Source of the DNA: a virus
IMG/VR virus record: IMGVR_UViG_3300010299_000038
Coordinates: 1 to 31,131 of that record
Strand: one strand, 5' to 3'
DNA: 31,131 nt
The notes below the pieces were generated by a model. The model was not told the DNA's origin and did no database searches. It saw only the letters and a list, made by a program, of their open reading frames with translations. Positions 4,317-14,400 of the stretch are shown piece after piece (the stretch's first letter is position 1; each line of letters starts with the position of its first letter). The position numbers and the translations under genes are program-made.

Positions 4317-5069
4317 ATGGCTAAAGGATTTACTGTTAAAGCAAAACAACCTGTTAAACAGGAACAAGAATGGGATTACGATAAAGCACGGGAGATGCTT
4401 CGTGGCAAGGCAATTGTCTTCTGTATGCCAGGTCGCGGATGCTCCTTTACCTTTCTGAAGAATTTCGTACAACTCTGTTTCGATCTGGTACAAATGGGTG
4501 CCTCGATTCAGATCTCTCAAGACTACAGCAGCATGGTGAACTTTGCTCGTTGTAAGTGTCTTGGTGCAAATGTACTCCGTGGACCTGACCAGATTCCCTG
4601 GGATGGCAAACTGAAGTATGACTACCAGTTGTGGATTGACTCGGATATTGTCTTCAACACCGAGAAGCTCCTGCAGCTGGTTCTGATGGAAAAGGATATC
4701 GCTGCTGGTTGGTACATGACTGAAGACGGTCGTACTACCTCTGTAGCACACTGGTTGGATGAAGGAGACTTCCGTAACAACGGTGGTGTCATGAACCATG
4801 AGACTGGTGAAACCATGACGAAGCGTAATAAGCCCTTCACGGTCGATTACACTGGTTTCGGATGGGTTCTGATTAAGCATGGCGTCTTCGAGAACGAGGG
4901 TATGAAGTATCCCTGGTTTGCTCCTAAGATGCAAGTCTTCGAGTCTGGCGAAGTTCAGGATATGTGTGGAGAGGATGTAAGTTTCTGCCTCGACGCTATC
5001 GAAGCTGGCTTTGACATCTGGTGCGATCCTCGTATTAGAGTCGGTCACGAGAAGACAAGGGTTATCTGA
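4317..5069 (+). CDS. Glycosyltransferase-like protein (GT-A fold)
   Basis: 250 residues from ATG 4317. A Lys-rich start leads into a nucleotide-sugar-binding type domain: strand AIVFCMPGRG (about 32-41), helix FLKNFVQLCFDLVQMG, then YQLWIDSDIVF with D108-S-D110 as the DxD metal/nucleotide-sugar motif typical of GT-A enzymes. The acceptor-side pattern DYTGFGWVLIKHGVF, the GEDVSFCLDAIEAG segment and a late H244 (VGHEK) match what family-2-like enzymes show after the DxD. It likely transfers a sugar from a nucleotide-sugar donor in the infected cell; the acceptor could be a virion protein, DNA or a host glycan. It has its own sigma70-type promoter and overlaps the next gene by one base. Confidence 0.75.
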   Translation: MAKGFTVKAKQPVKQEQEWDYDKAREMLRGKAIVFCMPGRGCSFTFLKNFVQLCFDLVQMGASIQISQDYSSMVNFARCKCLGANVLRGPDQIPWDGKLKYDYQLWIDSDIVFNTEKLLQLVLMEKDIAAGWYMTEDGRTTSVAHWLDEGDFRNNGGVMNHETGETMTKRNKPFTVDYTGFGWVLIKHGVFENEGMKYPWFAPKMQVFESGEVQDMCGEDVSFCLDAIEAGFDIWCDPRIRVGHEKTRVI

Positions 5070-5242
5070 TGACTCAGGCAGTATATACAATCCTTATCGA
5101 TGGTAAGGAAGCATTTACTGACCTCACAGAAGACGAATTCTGTGATAAAATGATGGACCTCGCTCAAGAGTTTTACGAGAGCGGGGTTCCTCACCCAGAC
5201 ACTGTATCTCATAAAGTATTGAAGTCTTATGGCAAAGATTAA
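5069..5242 (+). CDS. Small acidic protein of unknown function (57 residues)
   Basis: ATG 5069 overlaps the preceding TGA by one base (TGATG); stop TAA 5240-5242. The protein begins MTQAVYTILIDGKEAFTDLT, then EDEFCDKMMDLAQEFYESG, and ends HKVLKSYGKD. The 'l..eef.d.m.dla..fye.G.p.p..v' pattern is typical of small cyanophage proteins found near structural genes. Function unknown. It overlaps the next gene by 14 nt. Confidence 0.7.
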   Translation: MTQAVYTILIDGKEAFTDLTEDEFCDKMMDLAQEFYESGVPHPDTVSHKVLKSYGKD

Positions 5243-5378
5243 GCAATCTCTTCTTGGTAAGAAACTCATTGAGTCCAAACCGAAAAAAACTCGGCAGGGA
5301 CAAGGACAGCATACAAAATACGCTGCTACCAGTCGTAACTCGGCTCGTAAGCGTTATCGCGGACAAGGAAACGGATGA
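5229..5378 (+). CDS. Small highly basic conserved cyanophage protein (49 residues)
   Basis: ATG 5229 to TGA 5376-5378, overlapping both neighbours. The product is strongly basic: MAKIKQSLLGKKLIESKPKK, then TRQGQGQHTKYAATSRNSAR and a final KRYRGQGNG. I recall near-identical short basic proteins (MAKI.QSL start, TRQG.G.HTKY, SRNSARK.YRGQG end) as a recurrent small gene of cyanomyoviruses near the baseplate block. The Arg/Gln/Gly-rich sequence suggests nucleic-acid or nucleoprotein binding and little folded structure. Function not known. Confidence 0.8.
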   Translation: MAKIKQSLLGKKLIESKPKKTRQGQGQHTKYAATSRNSARKRYRGQGNG

Positions 5379-5797
5379 TTGAAGGAGATCTTCGGCAGTG
5401 GATTAAAGAAATCTCTACAAAGAGACCCGAACTTAGCGGTTTTGCAATCTGTCCTTTTGCTGAAGGTGCTTCTTACAAGATAATTAAGTCAAAAATCGGC
5501 GGCGTTGCTCCCATTGAGGGATGCGATGTCGCTATTTTTGTTGTAGAGGACCATCTTACATCCCAAGAATTACGATCCTGGCGCGAAAAACTCGATAAAA
5601 CCTACCCAGAATACGAATTTTTGGAAGATGGAATGGATGAACCCACTTTTTTACTCGGGTTTCAGACAAATTTTGGCGGCGCAAACCTCATGTTAGTCCA
5701 AAAAAGAGACCATCTTCAGAAAATGAGGGCAATTTTAGAGAAAACTGACTACTATTCTATGTGGGATCCAGAGGTTCTAAATAAAATTAAGGGATAG
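5375..5797 (+). CDS. Conserved protein of unknown function with CPFA motif
   Basis: 140 residues from ATG 5375, overlapping the previous stop (ATGA). It reads as an alpha/beta domain: N-terminal helix (DLRQWIKEIS), ELSGFAICPFAEGASYKI with C26-P-F-A, then CDVAIFVVED (strand), a helix with SQELRSWREKLD, PTFLLGFQTNFGGANLMLVQ and a C-terminal KTDYYSMWDPEV. Homologs with the 'ICPFA' and 'TDYY..W' segments occur in marine phages and bacteria to my recollection, without assigned role. The conserved Cys is a possible functional residue. It is the last gene before a hairpin and the late block. Confidence 0.8.
   Translation: MIEGDLRQWIKEISTKRPELSGFAICPFAEGASYKIIKSKIGGVAPIEGCDVAIFVVEDHLTSQELRSWREKLDKTYPEYEFLEDGMDEPTFLLGFQTNFGGANLMLVQKRDHLQKMRAILEKTDYYSMWDPEVLNKIKG
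5776..5783 (+). promoter_or_regulatory. Late-promoter-like element TCTAAATA
   Basis: One mismatch to the T4 late -10 element TATAAATA, inside the last codons of the 140-residue gene, 57 nt before the ATG at 5840. Confidence 0.35.
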
Positions 5798-5807
5798 CAA
5801 CCCCTTT

Positions 5808-5829
5808 AAAAGTTCTCAAACGAACTTTT
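5808..5829 (+). other. Hairpin before the 76-residue gene
   Basis: AAAAGTTC (5808-5815) and GAACTTTT (5822-5829) form a perfect 8-bp stem with a 6-nt loop. The Shine-Dalgarno GGAGGG (5830-5835) follows at once. It may end transcripts from upstream weakly (the T-run is in the stem) or influence ribosome access to the next gene. Confidence 0.5.
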
Positions 5830-5839
5830 GGAGGGCAAA

Positions 5840-6070
5840 ATGTCTAATCATCCTGTTCCCGACCATAATCGCGATATGATGCGGGAAGATTTTGGTACAG
5901 AATATCTGATCAGCGACCCCAACTCGGATAAAATCTTAAGAGAAGTTGTTGGGGATCATAAGCACGACCTAAAAAGACAGACTTTACTCCATGAAGAGAT
6001 TCGTAACGATGCGGATTACGACGATTGGGAGTATGGTACTGAACCAAGTTACGGAAAAGACTATAAATAA
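5840..6070 (+). CDS. Small acidic protein upstream of gp25 (76 residues)
   Basis: ATG 5840 has a good Shine-Dalgarno (GGAGGG, 5830-5835), so I prefer it to the in-frame TTG at 5828. The product is hydrophilic and charged: MSNHPVPDHNRDMMREDFGT, then SDKILREVVGDHKHDLKRQ, then an acidic Tyr-rich end (YDDWEYGTEPSYGKDYK). Probably little more than two helices. The final codons contain the TATAAATA late promoter of gp25. Its position in the baseplate block suggests a virion or assembly role, but no family is recognised. Confidence 0.75.
   Translation: MSNHPVPDHNRDMMREDFGTEYLISDPNSDKILREVVGDHKHDLKRQTLLHEEIRNDADYDDWEYGTEPSYGKDYK
6062..6069 (+). promoter_or_regulatory. T4-type late promoter TATAAATA before gp25
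   Basis: Perfect match to the T4 late -10 element. It overlaps the stop codon of the preceding gene and lies 26 nt before the gp25 ATG (6095). Known T4 biology: such elements are read by RNA polymerase carrying the phage late sigma (gp55), with the gp33 coactivator and sliding clamp. Confidence 0.75.
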
Positions 6071-6094
6071 TGGCGTTATGTACTGCCAATTTTG

Positions 6095-6490
6095 ATGGCG
6101 AAGAGATCTAAGCGAGATTTTAAGGACATCTCCCTCTCATTTAAGCCTCATCCCGTCACAGGTGATGTAATGGCGATCAAAAATGAGAAGGCGATTCAGC
6201 GTTCTGTGCGAAATCTTGTGCAAACGGGTCTCACTGAGCGATTTTATAGCAATTTGGGCACTGATATTTTTGGAAGTCTGTTCGGATTTGTCGATTATGC
6301 CACTGGAGGCGTAATTGCACAACAAGTTCTTGATGTGTTAAACACTGCTGAACCCAGAATAGACAAAGTAAATGTAAATGTGGACCCCAGACCTGATGAT
6401 AATGAGTTTGAGGTCCGTGTTTCTTACACAATTTCGGGAGAAAGTCCAGTAGCTCAAAATTATTCGTTCATCGTAGAGGCAACAAGGTAA
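6095..6490 (+). CDS. gp25: Baseplate wedge protein gp25
   Basis: 131 residues, matching T4 gp25 (132). ATG 6095 is preferred to the TTG one codon earlier. Family features: basic N-terminus followed by FKDISLSFKPHPVTGDV, then NEKAIQRSVRNLVQTGLTERFYSNLGTDI in two halves (the conserved 'n..ai..svrnll.t...er...p..G..i' segment), LLF-like SLFGFVDY, and a beta-rich end (RIDKVNVNVDPRPDDNEFEV). gp25 is lysozyme-like in fold without being an enzyme and belongs to the inner baseplate, where it nucleates sheath assembly with gp6 and gp53. It is followed by gp6 after 4 nt, as in T4 phages. Confidence 0.9.
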   Translation: MAKRSKRDFKDISLSFKPHPVTGDVMAIKNEKAIQRSVRNLVQTGLTERFYSNLGTDIFGSLFGFVDYATGGVIAQQVLDVLNTAEPRIDKVNVNVDPRPDDNEFEVRVSYTISGESPVAQNYSFIVEATR

Positions 6491-6494
6491 AAAA

Positions 6495-8420
6495 ATGCCC
6501 GTAAGTAACTTTACAAACCTAGATTTTAACCAAATTAGAGAGCAGATTAAGTCTTACTTAAGAGCTAACTCTGATTTTGAGTCTTTTGACTATGAAGGTT
6601 CTAACATGTCGATTCTTATCGACATTTTGGCGTATAATACTTACATTTCGGCATTCAATGCCAACATGGTCGCCAACGAAACCTTCCTGGATTCGGCAGC
6701 ACTAAGAGAAAATGTTGTTTCTCTCGCAAGAAACATTGGTTATGTACCAAGATCGCGTAAATCTGCAAAAGCGATCATTGATTTTGACTTTAAATTCGAT
6801 GGAAACAGTAATAGTGTTACTCTGAAGAAGGGATTACTCGTTGTAGGTAAGCAAGCTAACACTTCTTACACATTTTCTATCCCAGATGACATCACTGTAA
6901 CCAGTCCTATCGATGGTGGATCCTCTACATTAGCAAATCCACCACGAACTGCAAAGTTTAGAAATATTTCCGTCTACCAAGGCACCCTTTTAAAGAAGAC
7001 TTATACTGTTAATGGCAGTTTAGACCAAAGATTTATCCTCGACAACTCATTTGTTGACTCTGAGAGCATTAGAGTCTTTGTCAGGAAGTCTGGATCATCG
7101 TCTGGACTGGAATATTCTCGTGTAGACAATATTGCATCTGTCACAGGTGGGTCAAATATCTACCTCATCCAAGAAGTTAAGGATGAGAGATACGAATTAC
7201 TCTTCGGTGATGGTCTTTTTGGTAAAAAGTTAGATAATGGTGATACCATCGAAGTCAGTTACATTGTAACTGATGGAAAGGATGGAAATGATGGCAAATT
7301 CTTCTCGTTCTCTGGAACGCCCGTCAGTGACGCTGGAACGCCTCTTGCCTCTTCAGTGACTCCTACCATCACAACGATCCAAACTGCCCGTGGAGGGGCA
7401 GATATCGAGCCCGTAGAGTCAATTAAGTACATCGCTCCAAGAATTTACTCATCTCAGTACAGAGCAGTTACTTCTAGAGACTATGAAGGCATTATTGCAA
7501 GCATTTTCCCAGAAGCAGAGTCAGTATCTGTTGTTGGTGGTGAAGAATTAGATCCTCCAGAGTTCGGAACAGTTGTAATTAGCGTAAAACCCAGAAATGG
7601 TACATTTTTGTCCGACTTTTCCAAAGAACAGATTTTAGCGGGTCTTAAAAAGTACTCGATTGCGGGAATTAACCAAAGAATCGTTGACCTGAAGGTCCTC
7701 TACCTAGAATTGGATGTTTATGCGTACTATAACTCTACATTGAGCAGTGATGTTGAGGGATTGAAGTCTCAAATCACAAATGTTTTATCAGAATACGGAA
7801 AATCTACTAATTTGAACGCATTTGGAGGAAGATTCCGCTATTCAGAAGCACAATGTATCGTAGATCGCGCAAATAAGGCTATTATGTCTAATATTATGCG
7901 CGTAACGATGCGGAGAGACTTAAAACCCATCTACAATGCGTTCTCTCAGTATGAATTATGCTTTGGAAACGCTTTCCATGTTAATCCTAAAGGAAAAAAT
8001 ATTAAGAGCACAGGATTCCGCGTCAAAGATAACAATGATCTATTGTATTTCACAGATATTCCAAATGATGACTTAGAAACTGGAAATCTTGCCGTAATTA
8101 GACCATCTTCTGTTGATGGTACAGAACCAACAGTTATTATCTCTAGTGCAGGAACTATCGATTATAAAAAAGGTGAAATTTTAATCAATACAATCTATTT
8201 TACAGAATCTGAATTATCTTCAGGTATTATTGAAATTCAAGCGTATCCAGAATCCAATGATATCATCGGATTGAAGGATTTGTACTTACAATTAGATATG
8301 TCAAATAGCAAGATAAATATCGTAAGAGACACTATTTCCTCTGGCGAACAAATCTCTGGAATTGGATATAATGTCACCTCTAGCTACTCTAATGGTTCTA
8401 TTATTAGACAGAAAGGATGA
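6495..8420 (+). CDS. gp6: Baseplate wedge protein gp6 (baseplate J-like)
   Basis: 641 residues against 660 in T4 gp6. The N-terminus (LDFNQIREQIKSYLRA, then NMSILIDILAYNTYISAF and ANETFLDSAALRENVVSLAR) is the classic gp6/baseplate J opening; VARNIGYVPRSRKSAKA follows in slightly altered form. The central YELLFGDGLFGKKLDNGD (about 230-247) is the signature 'fGdG..G..l..G..i.v.Y' strand pair, and AVTSRDYEGIIASIFPEAES (about 325-345) the 'av...Dye.ia...p' pattern. gp6 forms the ring-like dimers that tie baseplate wedges together. It starts 4 nt after gp25 and its stop overlaps the next ATG (ATGA). Confidence 0.93.
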   Translation: MPVSNFTNLDFNQIREQIKSYLRANSDFESFDYEGSNMSILIDILAYNTYISAFNANMVANETFLDSAALRENVVSLARNIGYVPRSRKSAKAIIDFDFKFDGNSNSVTLKKGLLVVGKQANTSYTFSIPDDITVTSPIDGGSSTLANPPRTAKFRNISVYQGTLLKKTYTVNGSLDQRFILDNSFVDSESIRVFVRKSGSSSGLEYSRVDNIASVTGGSNIYLIQEVKDERYELLFGDGLFGKKLDNGDTIEVSYIVTDGKDGNDGKFFSFSGTPVSDAGTPLASSVTPTITTIQTARGGADIEPVESIKYIAPRIYSSQYRAVTSRDYEGIIASIFPEAESVSVVGGEELDPPEFGTVVISVKPRNGTFLSDFSKEQILAGLKKYSIAGINQRIVDLKVLYLELDVYAYYNSTLSSDVEGLKSQITNVLSEYGKSTNLNAFGGRFRYSEAQCIVDRANKAIMSNIMRVTMRRDLKPIYNAFSQYELCFGNAFHVNPKGKNIKSTGFRVKDNNDLLYFTDIPNDDLETGNLAVIRPSSVDGTEPTVIISSAGTIDYKKGEILINTIYFTESELSSGIIEIQAYPESNDIIGLKDLYLQLDMSNSKINIVRDTISSGEQISGIGYNVTSSYSNGSIIRQKG

Positions 8421-11400
8421 TCGAAACATATAGCCCACTTTCAGCAAGAGTAAAAACATACCAGGTAGTAGGTGATCAACCTCCAGAGTTTGCTGTTACT
8501 GAAAATCCGCTTTTGGCGGATTTTTTGAAGCAATATTACATCTCTCAGGAATACCAAGGTGGTCCTGTAGATATTGCTGAAAATATTGATCAATATATCC
8601 GAATTGATAACTTAACTCAAGAAGTTATTGGCGGAAATGTTTCGCTGGCGTCTAGTATTAGTGCTTCTGACGATACTATCAATATTACTCCCAATACAAA
8701 GGGATATCCTCAAAGATGGGGTCTTTTAAAGATCGGTAATGAGATTATTACATATACCGACAAGACTGAGACATCTTTTACGGGATGCGTAAGAGGATTT
8801 ACTGGAATTACCTCTTATGATAACAAACAACCAACAGTAGAGAGCACTGTTGCAGGATCTCATGAATCTGGAACTTCTGTACAAAATTTAAGCGTACTTT
8901 TCCTTCAGAAGTTCTATGACAAGTTAAAGGGGATGTATGCGCCTGGTTTGGAAGGCGTAGACCTCTCTCCCACTCTGGATGTTAATAATTTCATCAAAGA
9001 AGCTAGAAGTTTATACGAATCAAAGGGTACTGACCAATCCTTCAAAATTCTATTCAAAGCACTTTTTGGATTAGAACCAAAAATCAATGATCTGGAGCAA
9101 TTCCTGATCAAACCCTCATATGCAAATTATTTGCGTAGAGAAGAGTTTTCAGTAGAGTTAATTTCTGGAGATCCATTCAAAGCAGTTGGTAGAACTCTCT
9201 TCCAAGACGCTGATCCCAATAATCCACTAATCCAAGCAGCTAGTGGTCCTATTTCAGAAGTTTCTAGCATTAGAGACAATTTTTATAAAATTTCAGTATT
9301 TGTTGGTTACGACGAAAACGACTTAATTACTGGTCAATTTAGAATTCCTGGAACAACCAAGAATATCGGTCAAATTGGACTAGGAGCTTCTGTTGTCACA
9401 GTAGATTCTACAATCGGATTCCCTCAAGAGGGCGCGATTGAGATTGGGAGAGCAACTGATACATTCTATCAGCAACTGAATTATACTAGCAAAACGGTTA
9501 ATCAATTTATCGGAGTAACTACTACAACGATTGACATTCCATCAGCATCTGATGTCTTTGCTCCAAACACTGTTTATAGTTTTGAAGATAATGCTGGTAA
9601 AAATAAGGTTGTAATGCGTATTACGGGAGTTTTATCTAACTTCCGTACTAATGATGCTTTGTTTGGTCTGAAGAATGATTCCCAGATCAAAGTAAAGCAA
9701 TTGGGGAGATATATTATTAATCCTCAAGTTTCAAAGTCTTACAGACAAATCTTCTTTAATTCCTGGATCTATAATACTAGCACGAGATTCCAAATTGAAA
9801 CTCTTAGTGGATCCACATTTACTCTTGCTGGTTCTATCGATAAATCCAGTCTAAAAGTTGGTGACGAAATTGAATTGTTACTTAGAAATACGAATACGGT
9901 TGTAGCACCCTCGCTGAAAGTTCAGACGGTCAATACGACACAGAATTCTATTACGGTAACTGGAACCTTTACGACATCAGGAACACTTTCTTACGATATT
10001 AGAAGAAAATTAAAAAGGGCACAAAGTACATCCGCGCCTATTACTGGTGGACAACTTCAGATCACATCTGATATCACAAATGCTTACATCGTAGAAGCTG
10101 AAGACTCTGCTAGCGAAAAAGAAGAGGCATTTATTGCGTCTAACTCTTTACCATCGTACCCTATTGCCACTAATAAAATTCGCGCTACTCTTACGAATGC
10201 AAGTGCAAGTGCGTTCCAAGGATATAATAGTTTAACCAATAAATTTACAATTCTGTCCTTCCCCTCCCCAGTTCCATTTGTTACTGGAGATGAAATTGTA
10301 TATCTTCCAACACCAGGAACGCAAGTTATAAATGAACTGACTAGAGCAACTTATTTTGTTGAAGTACAGGCATTAAAAAACCAGATTAAATTATACCCAT
10401 CTAGATCCTTTATCGCAACCTCAGATGCGATTGAGTTTACAAAACCAAGCAATCTAACTGGCACACATGATTTTGTAAGAGCAGATCAGGGTTCTAGAAG
10501 CATCTTCCCATCAAGAACTCTGAAAAGGTTTATTCTTGAGCAAGATTTAAAGAGTGGAAAAGAGCAGCAGACTACCTCAGAAAGAACTCGTGATGGTCAA
10601 ACTGGTATTCTTATCAATGGTGTAGAAATTGTAAACTACAAATCGGATAAGGTCGTTTACTATGGACCATTAACTGATTTGCAGGTTGTCAATAATGGTA
10701 CAGGTTATGATGTATTAAATGCTCCTGTAATTGAAATTGAGGGTGACTTAGTAGGTGCTAGAGCAAAAGCAAATGTGATTATTGAAGGTAATCTTGTCGA
10801 TATTCTGGTAGATCCCGATGACTCCGACATTAAGAAGATTTCTTCAATTATCGTTAGTGGAGGAAATGGTTCTGGCGCTATTGTAGAGGCAGACACAAAT
10901 CTTCAATTTAATGAACTTCTTTTTAATGCCGCCACTACTGCAAGTGGTGGAAATATTTCTCCAGGAATTAGTCAATTTGTTTTAACTACATCGCATGGAT
11001 ATAAAGATGGTGATCGTATCGTTTATGACAACAATGGTAGTTCAAACATCGGCATTGCTACTACTGGATCTGCTAGTGATGATTTAACGCTGGTTAATGG
11101 CGAGTCATATTATATTCGTACACAGACTGATAAGATTTTCTATCTACACAGAAATAAAGCAGATGCTATTAGTGGTATCAATACAGTAGGTATCTCGACA
11201 GCTGCTTCTGGTTCCAACTCAGGCATTCATATCTTTAGGGATTATGAACCAAAGAGAAAATTATCCAGAATTGTTATTGTAGATCCTGGAACTAAGTATT
11301 CTAACAGAATGGTTACCGTTGGACCATCTGGAATTAGTACTATTAGAGATTATGTCGAATTTAAAGATCATGGATTCTCTGATGGAGAGGTTGTTCATTA

Positions 11401-14400
11401 TGGTATTACTTCTACTGGTGCCACGATCAGCGGTTTAAGTACATCTAAGCAATATCAGATTTTAACTCTTAATAAAGATCAGTTTAGGGTCTGTGAATCT
11501 GGGTTTAGTACAGAAAGAACACCAGATACTACAAATTTTGATAATGGTGAATATGTTCGCTTCGATAGTAGTGGAACCGATTACCAGACATTCTTCTATC
11601 CTCCCGTAACTGTCGATGTCAATGTAATTACTGACTCTGATGTTCAGAAACAATTTACCGCCACTCCAATTGTTCGTGGAGAAATTGTTGACACGATGAT
11701 GTATGATCCAGGACAAAGTTATGGATCTACAATTATTAATTTTGAAAATAATCCGAAAGTTTCCCTTAAAAAAGGCGATTTTGCACAAATTGGTCTTGTA
11801 ATTTCTAACGGAAGAATTATTGATGCCTTTGTTCAGTCTAAAGGTAGTAATTATGCTGGACCACCAGAATTGGAGGTAACTACTTCAAAGACAAATGCTT
11901 CTGGAGCTAAATTGAGAGCAATTGTTGAAAATGGTCAAGTTGTCGATGTAGTAATTGTTTCTAAAGGAATTGGATATACACAAGAAACTACTGGTGTTAT
12001 TGTAAGAGTCCCTGGCGAAGCTGCAACTTTTGAAACAAAGATTAGACCTTTAGTTGCAAACAAATATGTTACGAGTAACACAACAAACGGAGATTTCTTA
12101 GGACCCGTAGAGGACGGTCTTGCTATTCAATCTGTGGCATATGGCGCAACAGTCAGAAATGCTTTCGGTGATGATGGATCTAGCCATTCTCCCATCATCG
12201 GATGGGCATATGATGGAAATCCGATATATGGTCCTTATGGATTTGACAATCCAGACGACATTCAGTCGTCCTCTAGGAGACTTAGAACCTCTTATGTACT
12301 AGATACATCACGAGTTCAAAATAGACCATCTACAAGCGATTTCCCAGCAGGATTCTTTGTTGACGATTATCACTTTGATGGTAGTGGAGATCTGGATATT
12401 CATAATGGTAGATTCTGCAAAACTCCTGATTTTGAAGAGGGAGTCTATGCTTACTTTGCCACTGTCAATAATATTTTGACACCAGAGTTTCCTTATTACA
12501 TTGGGGATACCTATAGAAGTTTTGCTTTGAGCGACAACATTCTTGCTGGAGCAAGAATTCGTCAAAACAGATTTGACTTTGAGAACTCTAACCTGATTAG
12601 AAATACCTTCCCATACAATATGTTTGGGGATGGAAAGACTTATGATTTTGTTTACGAACCATATAAGAGACTGCCCCAAATTGCATACCCAGACACAATT
12701 GGTAGTGGTGCAATTGAAAATATCAGAGTGTCTTCTCCTGGAACTGGTTATTCCATGAATTCCAAGGTTTATTTTAATGAAGATGGAACAGGTGGATTTG
12801 GTGCTATTGCAAAAGTAAATCTTTTAGAGGGACAGGAATTAAACTTTATTGAGACCGAATATCAAAGATATGATAATGTAGTGTTTGAATGGCGTAATGG
12901 CAAAGTTCTTGGGCATACTGATGGTACTCATGACATAAGAACTGATGACTTTATTCAGATTTCTGGATTATCTACAACAGTAACTGGTCTCGGTGGATCT
13001 AAGAAAGTAAGTTCTCCATTTTATCAGACTCAGTTAGTCAGTGGAGAATTTGTTGGATTTGTCACTGACATTCAAGTTCAATTCGTTCCTGATAATATCA
13101 GTGCAGGATCTTCTATTGGTGTTGGAACTGAGTCTGCAAGAATTTTGAATGTTTATAGAAATGATGCTACTCTAAGGATTAGAAGAAGTATCGGTGTTTC
13201 TACAAATACATCTGGAGTAGGCGTAACATATTTCTCTGATGATTTCATTGTTCCAGTAAATACACCATATTTTGATTCCGAAGTAAGTGAAAAGTTATAC
13301 TTTAATCCTACAGAGTCTGTTGGATTTGGCACGACAGTTGGTGGAACAATTCAGAGAGACTATGAGTATCTTGCAAATACTAAAACGAGATCTCTGTTAG
13401 TTGGAACAATTTATCTGCAAGATCATAATATTCATACAAATGATGTTCTGTCCTTTAGTTTACCTGCAGGTGGAGCTAACATTTCGTGTGCCACATCCTC
13501 TACTTCAGCATCTTACTTCAACTTACCAGCATCTGTATATGCTGTCAGAAAAACCAAGGATACTATTGGTCTGAAGACTACAACAGACTCTGATGAAATT
13601 CTATTCATCTCTGGCGGAACTGATCAGTATGACTATCTCTTTGAAACTCAACCTGCAAATCAGGTAACTGGTAGAGTTGAAAAAATTGTCAGTACACTAC
13701 AAACTGCAGAGGATCACAATTTAGAGACTGGAGACAAAATCACTCTTGAGGTAAGACCTGGAGTTGTTACTGGAATTGGAAGCACAAGTTTTGTTACTGT
13801 TAAGAAGATTGACGATTATCTGGTAATTGATCCCATTGATGTGTCTACTTCGGGAATCAATACAACTAATAATACGATCACGGTTTCCAACCATGGTCTT
13901 GTGACGGGAGACAAGGTTCTTTACTATGGTGGCAGCAACATTGCAGGTGGATTGACGCAAAGAGAATACTATGTTTATAGGGTAGATGATAATGTAATTT
14001 CCCTTACTGAAACTTTATCGCAGACAGTTGGTGTTCCTAGAGTTGTAGGAATTACCAGTATTGGTGGATCTGGTCAGTCTCTGAACAGAATTAACCCAGA
14101 ACTGCGTGTCGTAAAAAATAATGATCTTAAGTTTGACTTATCTGATCCTTCTCTGGTAGGTCATAAACTTCAGTTCTTCTATGATCAAAACTTCTTTAAT
14201 GATTTTGTAGGAAGTGGAAAATCTGAAACTTTTGAAGTTATTGGTCTTACAACAACTGCTACTGTCGGTGTTGCATCCACTGTTCCAGAAGATCATCCGA
14301 TTGTAACATTAACATTCTCTGGCGAGAATGATAGTTTATACTACAACTTGTTTAGTGCAGGTGGTATTACTACAGCAGATACTGGAGTTAGAAATTACAA

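Noticed and set aside
4308-5090. Long minus-strand open frame of 260 codons
   Set aside because: It is antisense to the glycosyltransferase-like gene, which has a DxD motif, a promoter and the right strand; the antisense product has no recognisable motif.
6070-6111. Thirteen-codon frame beginning at the ATG directly after the late promoter
   Set aside because: It overlaps the gp25 start, lies inside the promoter/leader, has no ribosome site and no sign of coding.
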